From Alviniconcha marisindica (lineage: Eukaryota > Mollusca > Gastropoda > Provannidae): a stretch of 64,000 nt of DNA. The stretch lies in the NCBI GenBank assembly GCA_018857735.1, contig JABMCL010001542.1, forward strand, positions 275,001-339,000, written 5' to 3'. The notes below the pieces were generated by a model, which searched no databases, was not told where the DNA came from, and saw only the letters and a program-made list of their open reading frames with translations. Position numbers and translations under genes: made by a program. Shown piece after piece: positions 12,401-22,220 of the stretch. Positions within the stretch are counted from its first letter, which is position 1; each line of letters starts with the position of its first letter.

Positions 12401-13864
12401 TGCAGGTGTGTATGTGTGTGCTTTTCAACCCTGAAAATTTTACAGGCTGTGGCAGTGAAGGGGTTAATGAGTTCTCTTGCTGCCCGACAGGTGGTGGCCG
12501 GCAAGCTGATGGAGCAGGGTCCAGTGCTGGTGATCAGCTTCCATGCCCAGCAGATAATGGCCGTCAGGGACATGAAGGGAAACATTGTGGAAGGAGACAC
12601 GGTGAGAGACAGCCGCGATTGGCTGCGTCAAGGGCCCTGCCTGCTGGGTGGTAGTAATAGTAACTCTTATACAGTGCTATACCATGTAAACAATTGTGAG
12701 CTCATGGTGCTGTACCTTATGAACATCAACATGACAATAAAAAAAATTAAAATAAGAAAAGGACAAGTACTGTAAGTGTATACATCAACGCCGAAGCAGT
12801 TCACACCCAACCACTCACAATATGATTACACAAAGACACCTACACACCCCCTCACCAGGACACACACAAACACGCACGCGACCACACCAACACAGGCATG
12901 TGATGGTGACTGTTCTAGCAGCTCTGTACATGCACCCAGCAACACTTCAGTTTGAGCTGGTATGCTGTTGGTCCTGCAGTCTAGTGCGAGGTGTGATAGA
13001 AGGATTTAACCCTTGTCACATGCCTTTGCAGTGTCCCTTCCGAGGAGCCCATTGCAGGCATTGAGATGCTTGTCAAAAAATTTAAGCCGCTCCCCTCCCC
13101 CCACCAAACAGGGGGAAATATCCGCTCATTGAGCTTTACAATTTCTTGTCATGTCTTCTCCCTTCTGACATCGGTCACATTCAGCCCCCCAATGTCTTGA
13201 AAACTGTTAAAGACTCGCCTCGGCAGACAATGCCACAACTGATTTTAAATTGTCTTCTTTCATTTGCCAACCCCCCCCCCCCCCCATTGAATTCTTTCTG
13301 TTCATTTACCAATTTTAACACATATACACTTTTAAAAGTAATATATGATGACACAATGTGTGTTGCCCTGATATAACCGCACTGGATGACTGAGTGTAAA
13401 ACACCAACTTACTTCTGTTCAGTTCCATGTGCGAGTGTGGTGTGAGGAATACTGTAGTACATTTATGTCATTTTTGTGATTTTGTAGTGTGGCATGCTCA
13501 CCCTTGTCAGGGAGATACCACTCAACACAAATTACTGCTATTGTCAATGAGAATACATAATGTATGTATGGTTCTGAAACAGCCTGCCCCTCATGCATAA
13601 TTATTTTATCATAATCAGCATGGTCAGTGCTTTCACTTGACCTGATCCTGTTTCCGCATGAAAAAGAGTTTTCAGACTAAAAAGTGTCAATGTATTTAAC
13701 ATAGCTGGACTTTTGGTGTCATTTCTGTGCAATTGGTTTTGCAGGACAAGACGGTGCGTGTGCTCTACGTGTGGGCATTGTGCCGCGACCAAGAAGAACT
13801 GGACCCCCTTGCTTCCTGGAAACTCTTGGACATTTCTGCCAGCACTTCAGAACAGTGGTTATAA
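472..13864 (+). CDS. TIMM44: TIM44, mitochondrial inner-membrane import motor subunit (14 exons, extreme N-terminus outside window)
   Basis: TIM44 tethers mtHsp70 to the TIM23 channel on the matrix side of the inner membrane and drives import of presequence proteins. Coding exons joined by matching phase: 472-585, 1494-1583, 2332-2409, 2947-3015, 4622-4771, 5986-6055, 7131-7197, 8467-8552, 9616-9708, 10052-10176, 10949-10999, 11485-11574, 12491-12601, 13745-13864. They give 437 codons before TAA, close to the roughly 450 residues usual for the family, so only a short first exon is missing. The N-terminal part shows the NVKQEF...NKEMK segment and a long charged coiled coil with GKELGKSAGK. The C-terminal Tim44 domain runs from NEEAMGMVLHKDS through YDESD, GGMFTKTEMSEVLTEI, IIPNVLE, LKDWCYEA and MEQGPVLVISF to LYVWALCRDQEEL and LLDISAS. 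Exon 7 uses the second of two duplicated acceptors. Several introns carry tandem arrays built from splice-site sequence. Identification is by family recognition. Confidence 0.96.
2733..2782 (+). repeat. Dispersed ~50-bp repeat, GCCCTGATATAACC type
   Basis: It carries 'gccctgatataaccgtactg' then 'gttgactgggcgtaaaacac'. Other copies are at 13363-13412, 15532-15584, 19484-19536 (minus) and 34909-34953 (diverged). Confidence 0.75.
3535..4640 (+). repeat. Tandem array of TIMM44 exon 5 acceptor sequence (about 14 units of ~75 bp)
   Basis: Each unit carries 'gttgacttgttctttgttca' followed by a GA(C)GGTGGAG-like exon start. The last unit is the true acceptor of exon 5 (4622). The first unit (3619-3654) also holds about 36 bp of diverged exon 5. 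Confidence 0.85.
4855..5205 (+). repeat. Tandem array, about 6 units of ~60 bp, in TIMM44 intron 5
   Basis: The unit includes 'tgtgcttttccaggtacaga', then 'tatctctaagaatacacct'. Every unit has TTCCAG|GTACAG, which looks like both an acceptor and a donor. No coding content. Confidence 0.85.
6472..6987. mobile_element. TA-flanked inverted-repeat element (512 bp) in TIMM44 intron 6
   Basis: The ends TTGGGTGGTTCAG and CTGAACCGCCCAA are complementary with one mismatch. TA lies at 6472-6473 and 6986-6987, as for Tc1/mariner-type insertion. Base composition differs from the flanking intron (more CpG). A 105-codon ORF at 6525-6842 has no recognisable domain. Confidence 0.65.
6977..7160 (+). repeat. 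Two-copy tandem duplication across the TIMM44 exon 7 acceptor
   Basis: Units of 91-92 bp run from the right end of the TA-flanked transposon (CCGCCCAATAG) through the intron end to the first 28 bp of exon 7. Copy 2 contains the functional acceptor (exon from 7131); copy 1 has an equal acceptor at 7038-7039. Confidence 0.9.
7975..8335 (+). repeat. Minisatellite, about 11 units of ~32 bp, TIMM44 intron 7
   Basis: The unit resembles 'gacaggtgagactgataggt' followed by 'aaagtgtgcatg'. Each unit contains CAG|GTGAG, a strong donor-like motif. No coding content; the long minus-strand ORFs over it are repeat artefacts. Confidence 0.9.
10266..10440 (+). repeat. Minisatellite, about 4 units of ~40 bp, TIMM44 intron 10
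   Basis: The unit is 'ggattacattccatgttgtt' followed by 'gctttttgatacaaactcaa'. Confidence 0.9.
11325..11510 (+). repeat. Tandem duplication reaching into TIMM44 exon 12
   Basis: Units contain 'gatgccaaagagagttaatg' and 'gtttgttgtattgct'. The 16-bp stretch AATGCACTGGCTCACC at 11393-11408 repeats exactly inside exon 12 at 11491-11506. Confidence 0.75.
12237..12467 (+). mobile_element. Complete piggyBac-type MITE (223 bp) with TTAA flanks
   Basis: The left end is TTAA then CCCTTTCACTGCC; the right end is GGCAGTGAAGGGG then TTAA. The TTAA pair at 12237-12240 and 12464-12467 is the target-site duplication expected of piggyBac transposition, and CCCTTT termini fit that superfamily. There is no coding capacity. 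It ends 23 bp before TIMM44 exon 13. Confidence 0.8.
13363..13412 (+). repeat. Dispersed ~50-bp repeat copy
   Basis: It carries 'gccctgatataaccgcactg', then a diverged 'gatgactgagtgtaaaacac'. Confidence 0.7.
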
Positions 13865-14625
13865 TGCTGGCCCTCCTTAGATGTAGGTGTGAGGATAACC
13901 TGTACCCTGCTGCTACATACCCTGGTGAACAACAGTGATGAAGTACTGCATAAAACAGGACGTTATTGGCTCATTTGGTTGCTGTTGGTGAAACAATTCA
14001 ACTTCCTGTATAGTTTTGAAAGGAAAAGTAGTGATGAATTTTTTTATGTTTCATACAAAATGAGGAAGCATTTTCTTTGTGAGGTTGTCTGGAGGTGAGC
14101 CTGTGTGGTTGACAGCATCCAGCTACTACTTACTAACTGCTTGGCATGGTTTGTGTGCTTAGGGAAAGGAAGTGTGCATGCATGAGTGAAAGGTAGAAAC
14201 AGACCAAAAGGGTGAATGCCAGTGCATTTTTGTCTGCACCCACATTTTTGGTTAATGTTGATGCACATCATTTGTGCCATATGTAAATGTGCAACAGTCG
14301 GCACGAGGGGTTAATTCATATATGAACCAGTTTATGACTACGTAATTAATTACTCAGTTGGTTTTGTCTGAGTTGATGTCAAAAGCAGCCAGCATGTTTA
14401 AATGTAATAAGCAAGTATCTCTTGTTTGTATCTGATATTCATCACAAGGTGATCCTGTTCAGTTGACAGGGACATCAGAATCCATGAGCTAATTCATATG
14501 CACATTTGATAGAGGGAGTGGCAGTGTGTTAAACTGAACGTTTGTTTTGCCAAACTGCAGACATGTGTCTAACTCTGAGGATCTACCAACCAAGAGGTTG
14601 TTTCTGAAGCATGTACAGATGTGTA

Positions 14626-14631
14626 AATAAA
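14626..14631 (+). terminator. Candidate TIMM44 polyadenylation signal (AATAAA)
   Basis: A canonical AATAAA lies about 760 bp after the TIMM44 stop codon, on the coding strand, before the tandem repeat that starts near 14741. It is the most conventional hexamer I noticed in this 3' region. Use is inferred. Confidence 0.45.
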
Positions 14632-14740
14632 ACCATCCATGTTTACAGTCATTTGGTTACAAGTGTTACCTTGGTAGAGTGTGCTGCCTTTACAGTAAGG
14701 GCGGAATGGGCTTAGGAATTATTTCGACCTGTAAAAATGT

Positions 14741-15245
14741 GAATTGTGCTGTGTGGATTGTAGAGTTGTAATGCAGGTGAACCATAATAGCTGGTACAGA
14801 CATAGGCAACATGCCACAGCCACTGGCCAAAGGCATCATGAAATTGTACTGTGTAAATTGTAGCTACACATTTCAGGCACTAATTAACTCCCTTGTTTGT
14901 TGATGCTGTAGCACAGGTGAACCTTAACAACTGGTACACTAGGCAACATGCCACAACCACAGGGTTCATGAAATTTTACTGTGTGGATTGTAGTGGTGTA
15001 ACAGGTGAACCTTAATAGCTGATGCAGACATAGGCAACATGCCACAACCACAGGCATCACTGAATTGTGCTGTGTGAATTGTAGTAATGTAACACAGGTG
15101 AATTTTAATAACTGGTGCAGACATAACCACCGGCCACAACCACAGGCATCACGGAACTGTGCTGTGTGGATTGTAGTGATGTAACACAGGTGAACCTTAA
15201 TAGCTGGTGCAGACCTAGGCAACATGCCACAACCACAGCTGTCAT
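14741..15245 (+). repeat. Tandem array, about 6 units of ~85-90 bp
   Basis: The unit contains 'gctgtgtggattgtag', 'caggtgaaccttaatagctg' and 'aggcaacatgccacaaccac'. It lies beyond the TIMM44 AATAAA. Confidence 0.85.
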
Positions 15246-15531
15246 GACATCAGTGTTGCTGCAGCTTACCACAGCTTCCTTACATACACAAGCGACGGTG
15301 CTCAAACAGCAGGTGTTTGGTGATGCAAATGAACTTTGACCAACAACCTTGCACTCCTCTTCCAAGCCCTGTCACACTGTCATAGCAATCATACCAGTCA
15401 TAACATACATGGGGATGTGTATTCTGAATATCTTGGTTTTAATACAAGACACAAGTCAGCTAGCATCACTGTTTCTGAATCAGAGAGCTACACGTGATCC
15501 ACCATTGTGTAAGTCTGTTCTGTCTGCACCG

Positions 15532-15584
15532 ATCGCCCTGATATAACCGTACTGGTTGACTGGGCGTAAAACACCAACTTACTT
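15532..15584 (+). repeat. Dispersed ~50-bp repeat copy
   Basis: Nearly identical to the copy at 2733-2782, ending 'caacttacttgct'. Confidence 0.75.
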
Positions 15585-16181
15585 GCTGTCTGTACCGTGG
15601 TTGGCTGCAACAGCGTTCCACACCATATGATTTAAAACGCGTCCTATTCTTTTTGCACATGGTTCCAGTAGCCACACCTCAGCCAAGCAGCATTATGCAG
15701 TGCAACTGTGATCTCACACACAGAGCCACTCTGCAAAACTCGTCACTTTGCCATTGCATAGTTTGCAGCTGTGGCATGTTGCTTACGTCTGAAGTGGCCT
15801 TAACATAAGTGTACAGTACCTTGCACAGAGGATATTTTGCTGCTGGGGTTGGTGGTGTTACTGTTATGAAAAGATTACAGGCAGACAAGCAAAGACCACA
15901 GCACAGTAAAAACTCTTGAAGAACGACTACTGTCCTGACAGCTGTCGCACATTCTCATGCACTTGCATGTGCACAGTCTCTCACACGCGTGTACACTGGA
16001 CATAAGGACATTCTGCAATGGTAGTAACAACAAGAGTAGATGCTCCTCAAAAACAGCCACTACAAAAAATTTTTTTTACAATAACAGTTCATTTTTTGCT
16101 CTTCACTGCATCACTAGTCAAATAAGGTGTACGCATTTTTTTAAAATTTACAATTACAGTTCATCTTTTCATTTCATTGCA

Positions 16182-19100
16182 TCACTGGTCAAATAATGTG
16201 TATGCATTGACTTTTTCATCTTCATCATCACAGTCATCAACATTGTCTTGATCCTCATCATTCTGCCGTCCATCCATCCCTCCAGAAGCTGAATCCACAT
16301 CACCATCTTCTGCAGCCAAGTCCAATTCACCATCTTCTTCATCACAGTCTTGCTTGTCTAAACCATCCTTCAGTTTTCCTTGAGCTTGTAACCGGTACAG
16401 GGTTCCTGAAACAGATTGGAAAATTAAAACCACATCTGGCAGAGGGATTGCAGAAGCTTCATGATACACGACGTTAATTTGACAGGCAAGATGAGTGGAT
16501 CATGGAAGCCACGTCAAAGACCACTGCTGTCATGGTGCATGTACACCTAATGCTGCACTGTCACCACCTGAAAGAGTCTACAAAGAAGTGGGCAGCGGTG
16601 TCAGCCATCAGAAAGTTCCACTCATTGGGGGAAGGGTGTGGGGTGTATTTTGGGGAAAGAGGGGGTGTAAGTGTGGGAGAAGGGGGGTTTGAGGGAAGGG
16701 GGTGGGGTGTGAATGTTTGGTGGGGAAGGGCTTGGGGGAAAGGGGGTGCATGTGAGTGTGGGGAAGGGGTGAATGTTTGGGAGTACAGGGGGGGGGGGGG
16801 GGGGGGGGGGGTTAAAGTCACAAGACTGTATAATGCCTAGACTTCCTGCCAAAGACAACCCTTCTTTGAAAGCCAGGCATTTGAGATGGGGGGGGGGGGG
16901 GGGGTAGTCATGAGACTGTCTATAATACCTAAACTTCATGCCAAAGATCATCCTTTGAAAGCTAGGCACTCAGGATCTTCGGAGTGGTCTGTCAGCACAC
17001 TTTCACCAGATTTTTAAACAGATCTGTAAAGTGTTTTGGGAACATACAGTTAAGCATGCATACAACCACCCTATTGAGCATGCCCCCCAAATGGGGTCAA
17101 AAGGCCAGTGACCTGCTTATTGCCAGTGTTGTACACGCATGTAAACAACATCCATAAATAGGTGTACACAGTGGCAGAAAGCAGAAACGCTTTATTTTAG
17201 CATGAACACCAATTTATACAGTAGCGATATCTTTCACATGAAATATGGTATCAAAATTTTGTACAGCTTACAAGAAAAAAATTGAATCAGGAATCCTTAG
17301 GTAAAATCATTTGTCAACTGTCAGCCTCTTTTCACTTTAAGAACAGTTTGCTTTTCACAATAAAAGATAACAAAAACTGAAAGAAAAAACAACAAAGAAA
17401 TGACATGATCATGATCAAACTGAAGATTTGCAGTGTTTAAAAAAAAAAAGTAATTAAAAAACAAACAAACAAAAAACATCCAGTACATCCCTGGTTTCAT
17501 CACTTGAAATGGACTTTGTCCTTTCTCCATAAGCAGTTTGATTTCCTGCTCTGTTTTGCTTGAGCCTGACTTTTACAAATCCTTCCTGACTTTGATATGG
17601 TTTTTCACAATCAAAAAACAACTTGATCCCTGAACTGAAGATTTACAGTCACTTTATATAATAAAAAAAATGAAAAAAAGTTTTTTACTTTTAGTTATAA
17701 AAGTTTTAAACAAATGAATCTACATAATGATAGAGTACACCTCATGGTTTCTTCACTTGAAAAAGGACTCACTTCGTTCTCTCTCAGACAGTAGCTTAAT
17801 TTCCTGCTCCATCTGGCTTTGTTCTGCTGCTTCAGTTTGCGCGTCAGGGCCAAACCTGTTGAGAATCACATCACAGACCCATCTAAGCCATCATTTTGAG
17901 GTATAGCATTGCAGTTAGTGCTTGGATTCGAACAGCACATCAACTAGAAGAGCGTCAGTGGTGCAGAGCACAACTGAGAGTGGCCACCACTAATATCAGT
18001 ACCCAGTTTCTGCTACAGTCGTGTGTGGTGTGTGTGTGTGCATGCATGCATGTATGATACAGATCAGTGTCGTACACATTTGAATTCATTGTAGTTTGTG
18101 TGTGCGGGGGGTGGGGGGGTGTTTTTCTTTCTGTATGGTGCTTTGTGTGGGTTGTTTTGGTGGGGCTGTGCTCTACGTGTGTATAGAATATTATATTTAG
18201 GTTAATATGTATCATGTGAGCGCTTAGGGCGTTGATGAGTGCATGATAAATGTACATTATTATTATTATAGATGGTTGACTGATATAAACTAGGTTGTGT
18301 GCCTGCCCCAAGATTTCTCCAGAATATAATTCTGTGCAGATTCCATAAAAGTCCTTCAGGTAAGACTCTATAGTGTAAGTATAAACATAGGTCCCACATG
18401 TGTATATGCATGCAAAAAGACCTGCACATTAAAGATCCTGCAGTCCATGTCAGTTCAGTGGACTATGGAAACACCAAGATCACCAAGAATTACTGAAAGT
18501 GTTGGAGTCTTCAAACTGCTGAAGCTGGTCACCATATGGAAGAAGAAGAAGCGCAGAGGGTTACCTTGGGATGAACCACACATTCAGAATTCTTCTACAC
18601 CAGTTCCAAACATAACTTATTAAGTCACCAAATCACAAGCAAATTTTAGGTCAAAGTGTAGAAAAAAACTAGCAAGTAGTTAATTGTTCAGCCATTATAT
18701 TTAGATCTGGAAGGCCTTAAACAGAGTAAATCTGATGGAGACAAAAGGTCATACTGATACTCCCTTCATAAAGAGCCTACTGGGTGCATCAGTCCACCCC
18801 CGGAATGGAAAAAACAACAATAAACAAATCACAAGCAAAGTGACAAAAAGCTGGTTTTTAACAGTTCTGGATGAAATGGTCAACAGCAAATACTTATTGT
18901 AACCAAGTCGAAACAGTCAATAAGCGCATCTCAATATTTATGCTTCATGGGACACTGATTACAGTGATTTACATCTGATGAAAGTCAAAAACTATACACT
19001 CAGTCTGCCACATGCCACCACACATTCAAATGGGTGTTTAAAACTTAGATATATATATATACTATAGCAATTTAAAACACTTCCTAAACTTGTGAACAAT

Positions 19101-21210
19101 CACTGTGTGGAACTAGAATGAAGTAAAAGGAAGCGTATCACAGGCTAGCCTTAAGATATGACTAATGACAACAAGAATGAACTAAAGTTGTATGATGTAA
19201 GCTAATAAAATTAAAACAATCACTGAATTTGAAATAATTAAGTTTAAACTCCATAACACTACAACCCTGACACCCAACATGAAACTGTATGACCTTGAAC
19301 TTCAAGCCAGCACAACAGTATTAACACTACTGGTTTGACACGTGTTTGTTTTAGTGGTATAACACCAATAAAACAAAAGCATAACACTTGAACAGTAGCT
19401 TGGTAATAAAATATTTTTAAAACACCAGTCAGTCCTCTCACCCTGTGGAATGCATTTTTCAATGTACAGTTGCACACACAGTAAGTAAGTAAGTTGGTGT
19501 TTTACGCCCAGTCAACCGGTATGGTTATATCAGGACGGTGCACACACGGACACACACATAAATTATATACATGTACCATTACCAGGTAACCTCCTTAATG
19601 CTGAGCTAGAGAAAGCTACAACAACAAAAGTAACACTTTATGTTTAATAGGCAAATTTAACATGCTTACCCTGAAACAACTTCTTTTGCCTGCGCACATT
19701 TGGCGCAGATGCCCAGTTTTGTTGAACATGGTTGACACACAGTATAATATGCTTTCTTCACTGTCTTCTGATGGCAACGGACACTGGCACGGAAACAAGG
19801 TGATATTATATGCATTACAGTTTAAAATGGCATTTGACTAAAGTAAATAATGACATTTGTGCAGTTGGTTTAAAACATGCTACTTGTCATTGTCCAGTTT
19901 AGAATTCTCTTAGACCTACAGTAAATACTAGTGTTACAAACAAGGTAAATAGAACAGTAAAAATTAACTGAAGAAGTTGAAGTTTATACCATTGTACAAC
20001 CACAGAGTTAAAAAAAGTTCTCATCTACTCAACTTTTCCAGTCTTGTTGTGAAACTGGTCACGTGCTCAGAATTTGAAATGTTAGTTACCAGCCAATAAC
20101 TCTTGCTTTGTTCCTAACAGTAACACAATTAGTGATTTACTTAAAATAACACAAGAGGTGGGGGTGGGGGGGCTGACTGTTGAAACTAGTAACTTAGTAC
20201 TGTAGTGCAACTGCAAGGAAAAGGATGTAACCAAATCTAAGCAGCACTGCGCAAAAAATAAATGGCAAAGAGCGTTTTCATTTTTAAAGGACTTCTGCTT
20301 GTGCTTTCCCACCCATGTATAATATTCCATTCACACCAAATTGATTTCCACATATACGCAGTCTTTGATAAGGTGTTTACTCAAACCAAAACTTATCAAC
20401 AACAAAAAATTAAAAGCTACTTGTCTGGCATGGACACATCTCTGAGATGCACTTGTTTTAAATTTCTACAGACTATAACCTTCCCCAGATAATAAGCTCT
20501 TATTCTTAAGGTAACAATCCCTCAATATACATGGCATCAGCATTTGGGTGCAGTACTGGTGCGTACTGAAATGTGTGATTTAAAAAAATGTTTTTAACAA
20601 TTAAAGCTTTAGTTTGCCATCAAAAACTGAACTTTTCTCAAACTATACAAAATTCTTTCAAAATGTTGAGGAAAAAATTGATCCTGAGAATGCTGCATCT
20701 GGAGGGATAAAACTAGTCTCACTCACTCAAGCCTCTCAGTCTCACTCATCAAAAGAAGATATTAATTTATTTAAATACTGTGTCATTATGAAAGCAGATG
20801 GGCACAGCAATCATAAATGAGTCTCTGTATACCATTACACAGTCTCAAGATTTTCCTTTTTTGCAGTTGTTCAAAATTGGTATCTATGTGCTCGGAAATG
20901 CCCATATATATTATATGCTCTCCGCCCCAGTCTCAAAGAAGTTTCAACAACTCTCACAGCTTTGCAAGTACTGTGTTTCACCTGTTCCCACATCTACTTA
21001 CCAAGTGGCTGGCTGTGTCAGAGGCTTGTACTTTTTGTACTTTATCTTCCACTCAATTTTCTCTTTGCAGCGAGCACACAGTCCCTCTTGGCCAACACTC
21101 AGAATGTTCTTAGTGCGCTGGCTAGTGTCATACTTGGTATTTTTGAAGGCGCTGGAGTTCTTATACTTCTGGGCCCGGGTCCTGTTCGCATTGCCTTTCT
21201 GGGAGCTCAT
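16182..21210 (-). CDS. C9orf85: C9orf85-type CxxC zinc-ribbon protein (4 coding exons, 209 aa)
   Basis: Coding exons in transcript order are 21210-21002, 19783-19670, 17855-17773 and 16405-16182. Phases agree at each junction (2, 2, 1) and the total is 630 nt including TGA. The start ATG follows an acceptor by 5 nt, so a 5' UTR exon lies upstream. The N-terminus (MSSQKGN, then basic) and four CxxC pairs at residues 45/48, 70/73, 86/89 and 96/99 match the conserved C9orf85 family, whose function is unknown to me. The cysteine at residue 70 is split by an intron. Residues after about 110 form a Glu/Gln-rich helix, then a strongly acidic Asp/Glu tail. The human protein, as I recall, is somewhat shorter. 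The cysteine pattern suggests two zinc sites; nucleic-acid or protein binding is inference. The gene is head to head with ABHD17. Confidence 0.9.
16788..16904 (+). repeat. Paired poly-G runs in G-rich low-complexity sequence
   Basis: Runs of 24 G (16788-16811) and 17 G (16888-16904) lie after about 170 bp of GGGGT/GGGA-rich sequence. Other long G or C runs: 1411-1433, 2099-2116, 10847-10866 (C), 13271-13285 (C), 24403-24419, 31568-31589, 36069-36090, 60751-60777 (C). Confidence 0.95.
17983..18271 (+). mobile_element. LINE 3' UTR fragment, same family as 55381-56147
   Basis: It shares 'taatatcagtacccagtttc' and the end 'gttgatgagtgcatga...acattattattatta' with the 55381-56147 element. Only the 3' UTR is left. 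It lies in the first part of an intron of the C9orf85-type gene. Confidence 0.75.
19484..19536 (-). repeat. Dispersed ~50-bp repeat copy, inverted
   Basis: It reads 'ttggtgttttacgcccagtc' and 'aaccggtatggttatatcag' on the plus strand, with GTAA repeats on its left. Confidence 0.75.
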
Positions 21211-22220
21211 TGTCACTGTTTTCAAGAGGAAAAGCACACAGTCAATGACTGAATAAATTTAAAAGGAACTTTAACAAATAACAGCTTCATCTCTGCAGAG
21301 AGAGATGTAAAGTATAGACTAGGAACGAAATGTTTGGGGACTGGATTCAATAACTTTCGAAAAAATTACAAGACGCAAGGCCCTATCAATAGCCAGTTAG
21401 GTCCTGCAACATTGAACATACACTGATACCTTTTCTTATCAAGAGGTGGCCATGGAATTTGATAACATGCACGGTGATCATTGTCTGATTGTGCTGCACA
21501 CACTAAGGCGAGACAGCCATTGATGAGTTTATAATACTGCATTGATTACTGAACAGTCTGATGGTCCCTTAAACCTATCTCGACTGGGGGTAGAGCCCAC
21601 AGTACATCTACTAGATGCTTTTAGTTTTAAATAATTTTACTAATGTATCACTATAAAATAACTGTATCAGAACTGCCAAGCTTTGGTGACAACTGATAAA
21701 GGAATATAGTGTGTTGAAATACATACCGCAAAACTGAGCAGAACTAGCGTTCTCTAGAGTTCTAGACGTGTTTCTCTGTAACTAGTGTAAGTGTATTCCG
21801 TGTTCTTGCACATGCAGTCAAAACCGGAAATGTTCTGACACAGATAGTAGGCCCGCAGAGGAAGTTCACATGGGTGAAGATCTTCATCGCGGAGAAGAAT
21901 CTTTTGATTTGAAAAAATCACATTAAAACTGCATGTGAAAATGTTTCTTGATATATTGATAATGTGTTAATTAAACTGAATCAAGTCGTTATTATTGAAA
22001 AGATTCATCTAAGGTGCGGTGTCAAATATAGATGACGTCACCATCTAGCGTTGAATGTTGTCACAGTGGACGGAAGTGATTGACAATATTTGCCACTTTG
22101 TGAGGTTTTTCGAGTGACAGAATGGTTCTTACGGTATAGCAGACAACAGAAGGACTTCTGGATGACTGTATTTTGTGACGATTGTGCGTTCTGATAAGGT
22201 CTGAGGGCAATTTCGGCACC
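21211..22220. promoter_or_regulatory. Shared divergent promoter region of the C9orf85-type gene and ABHD17
   Basis: The two start codons face away from each other about 1.0 kb apart. A perfect palindromic CRE (TGACGTCA) lies at 22033-22040. ETS-like cores lie at 22070-22078 (CGGAAGTG context) and 21824-21830 (CCGGAAA). I see no TATA box at a sensible place. A noncoding first exon of the C9orf85-type gene must lie here because its ATG exon begins just after an acceptor. Use of the motifs is inferred. Confidence 0.6.

Larger units (their letters stand above)
13865..16181. other. Convergent 3' region between TIMM44 and the C9orf85-type gene
   Basis: There is no convincing coding sequence here. 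It holds the TIMM44 3' UTR with one AATAAA, a tandem array at 14741-15245 (unit about 85-90 bp), a copy of a dispersed 50-bp repeat at 15532-15584, and otherwise AT-rich unique-looking sequence. The two genes end tail to tail, so part of it is probably the 3' UTR of the minus-strand gene. Confidence 0.6.

Noticed and set aside
16502..16969. Gly-rich and Pro-rich ORFs on both strands
   Set aside because: They are translations of G-rich low-complexity DNA and poly-G runs, with no domain or codon structure.
20798..21256. Plus-strand ORF of 152 codons
   Set aside because: It overlaps the first coding exon of the C9orf85-type gene on the opposite strand, which has conserved residues and correct splice sites. 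This ORF is its shadow.
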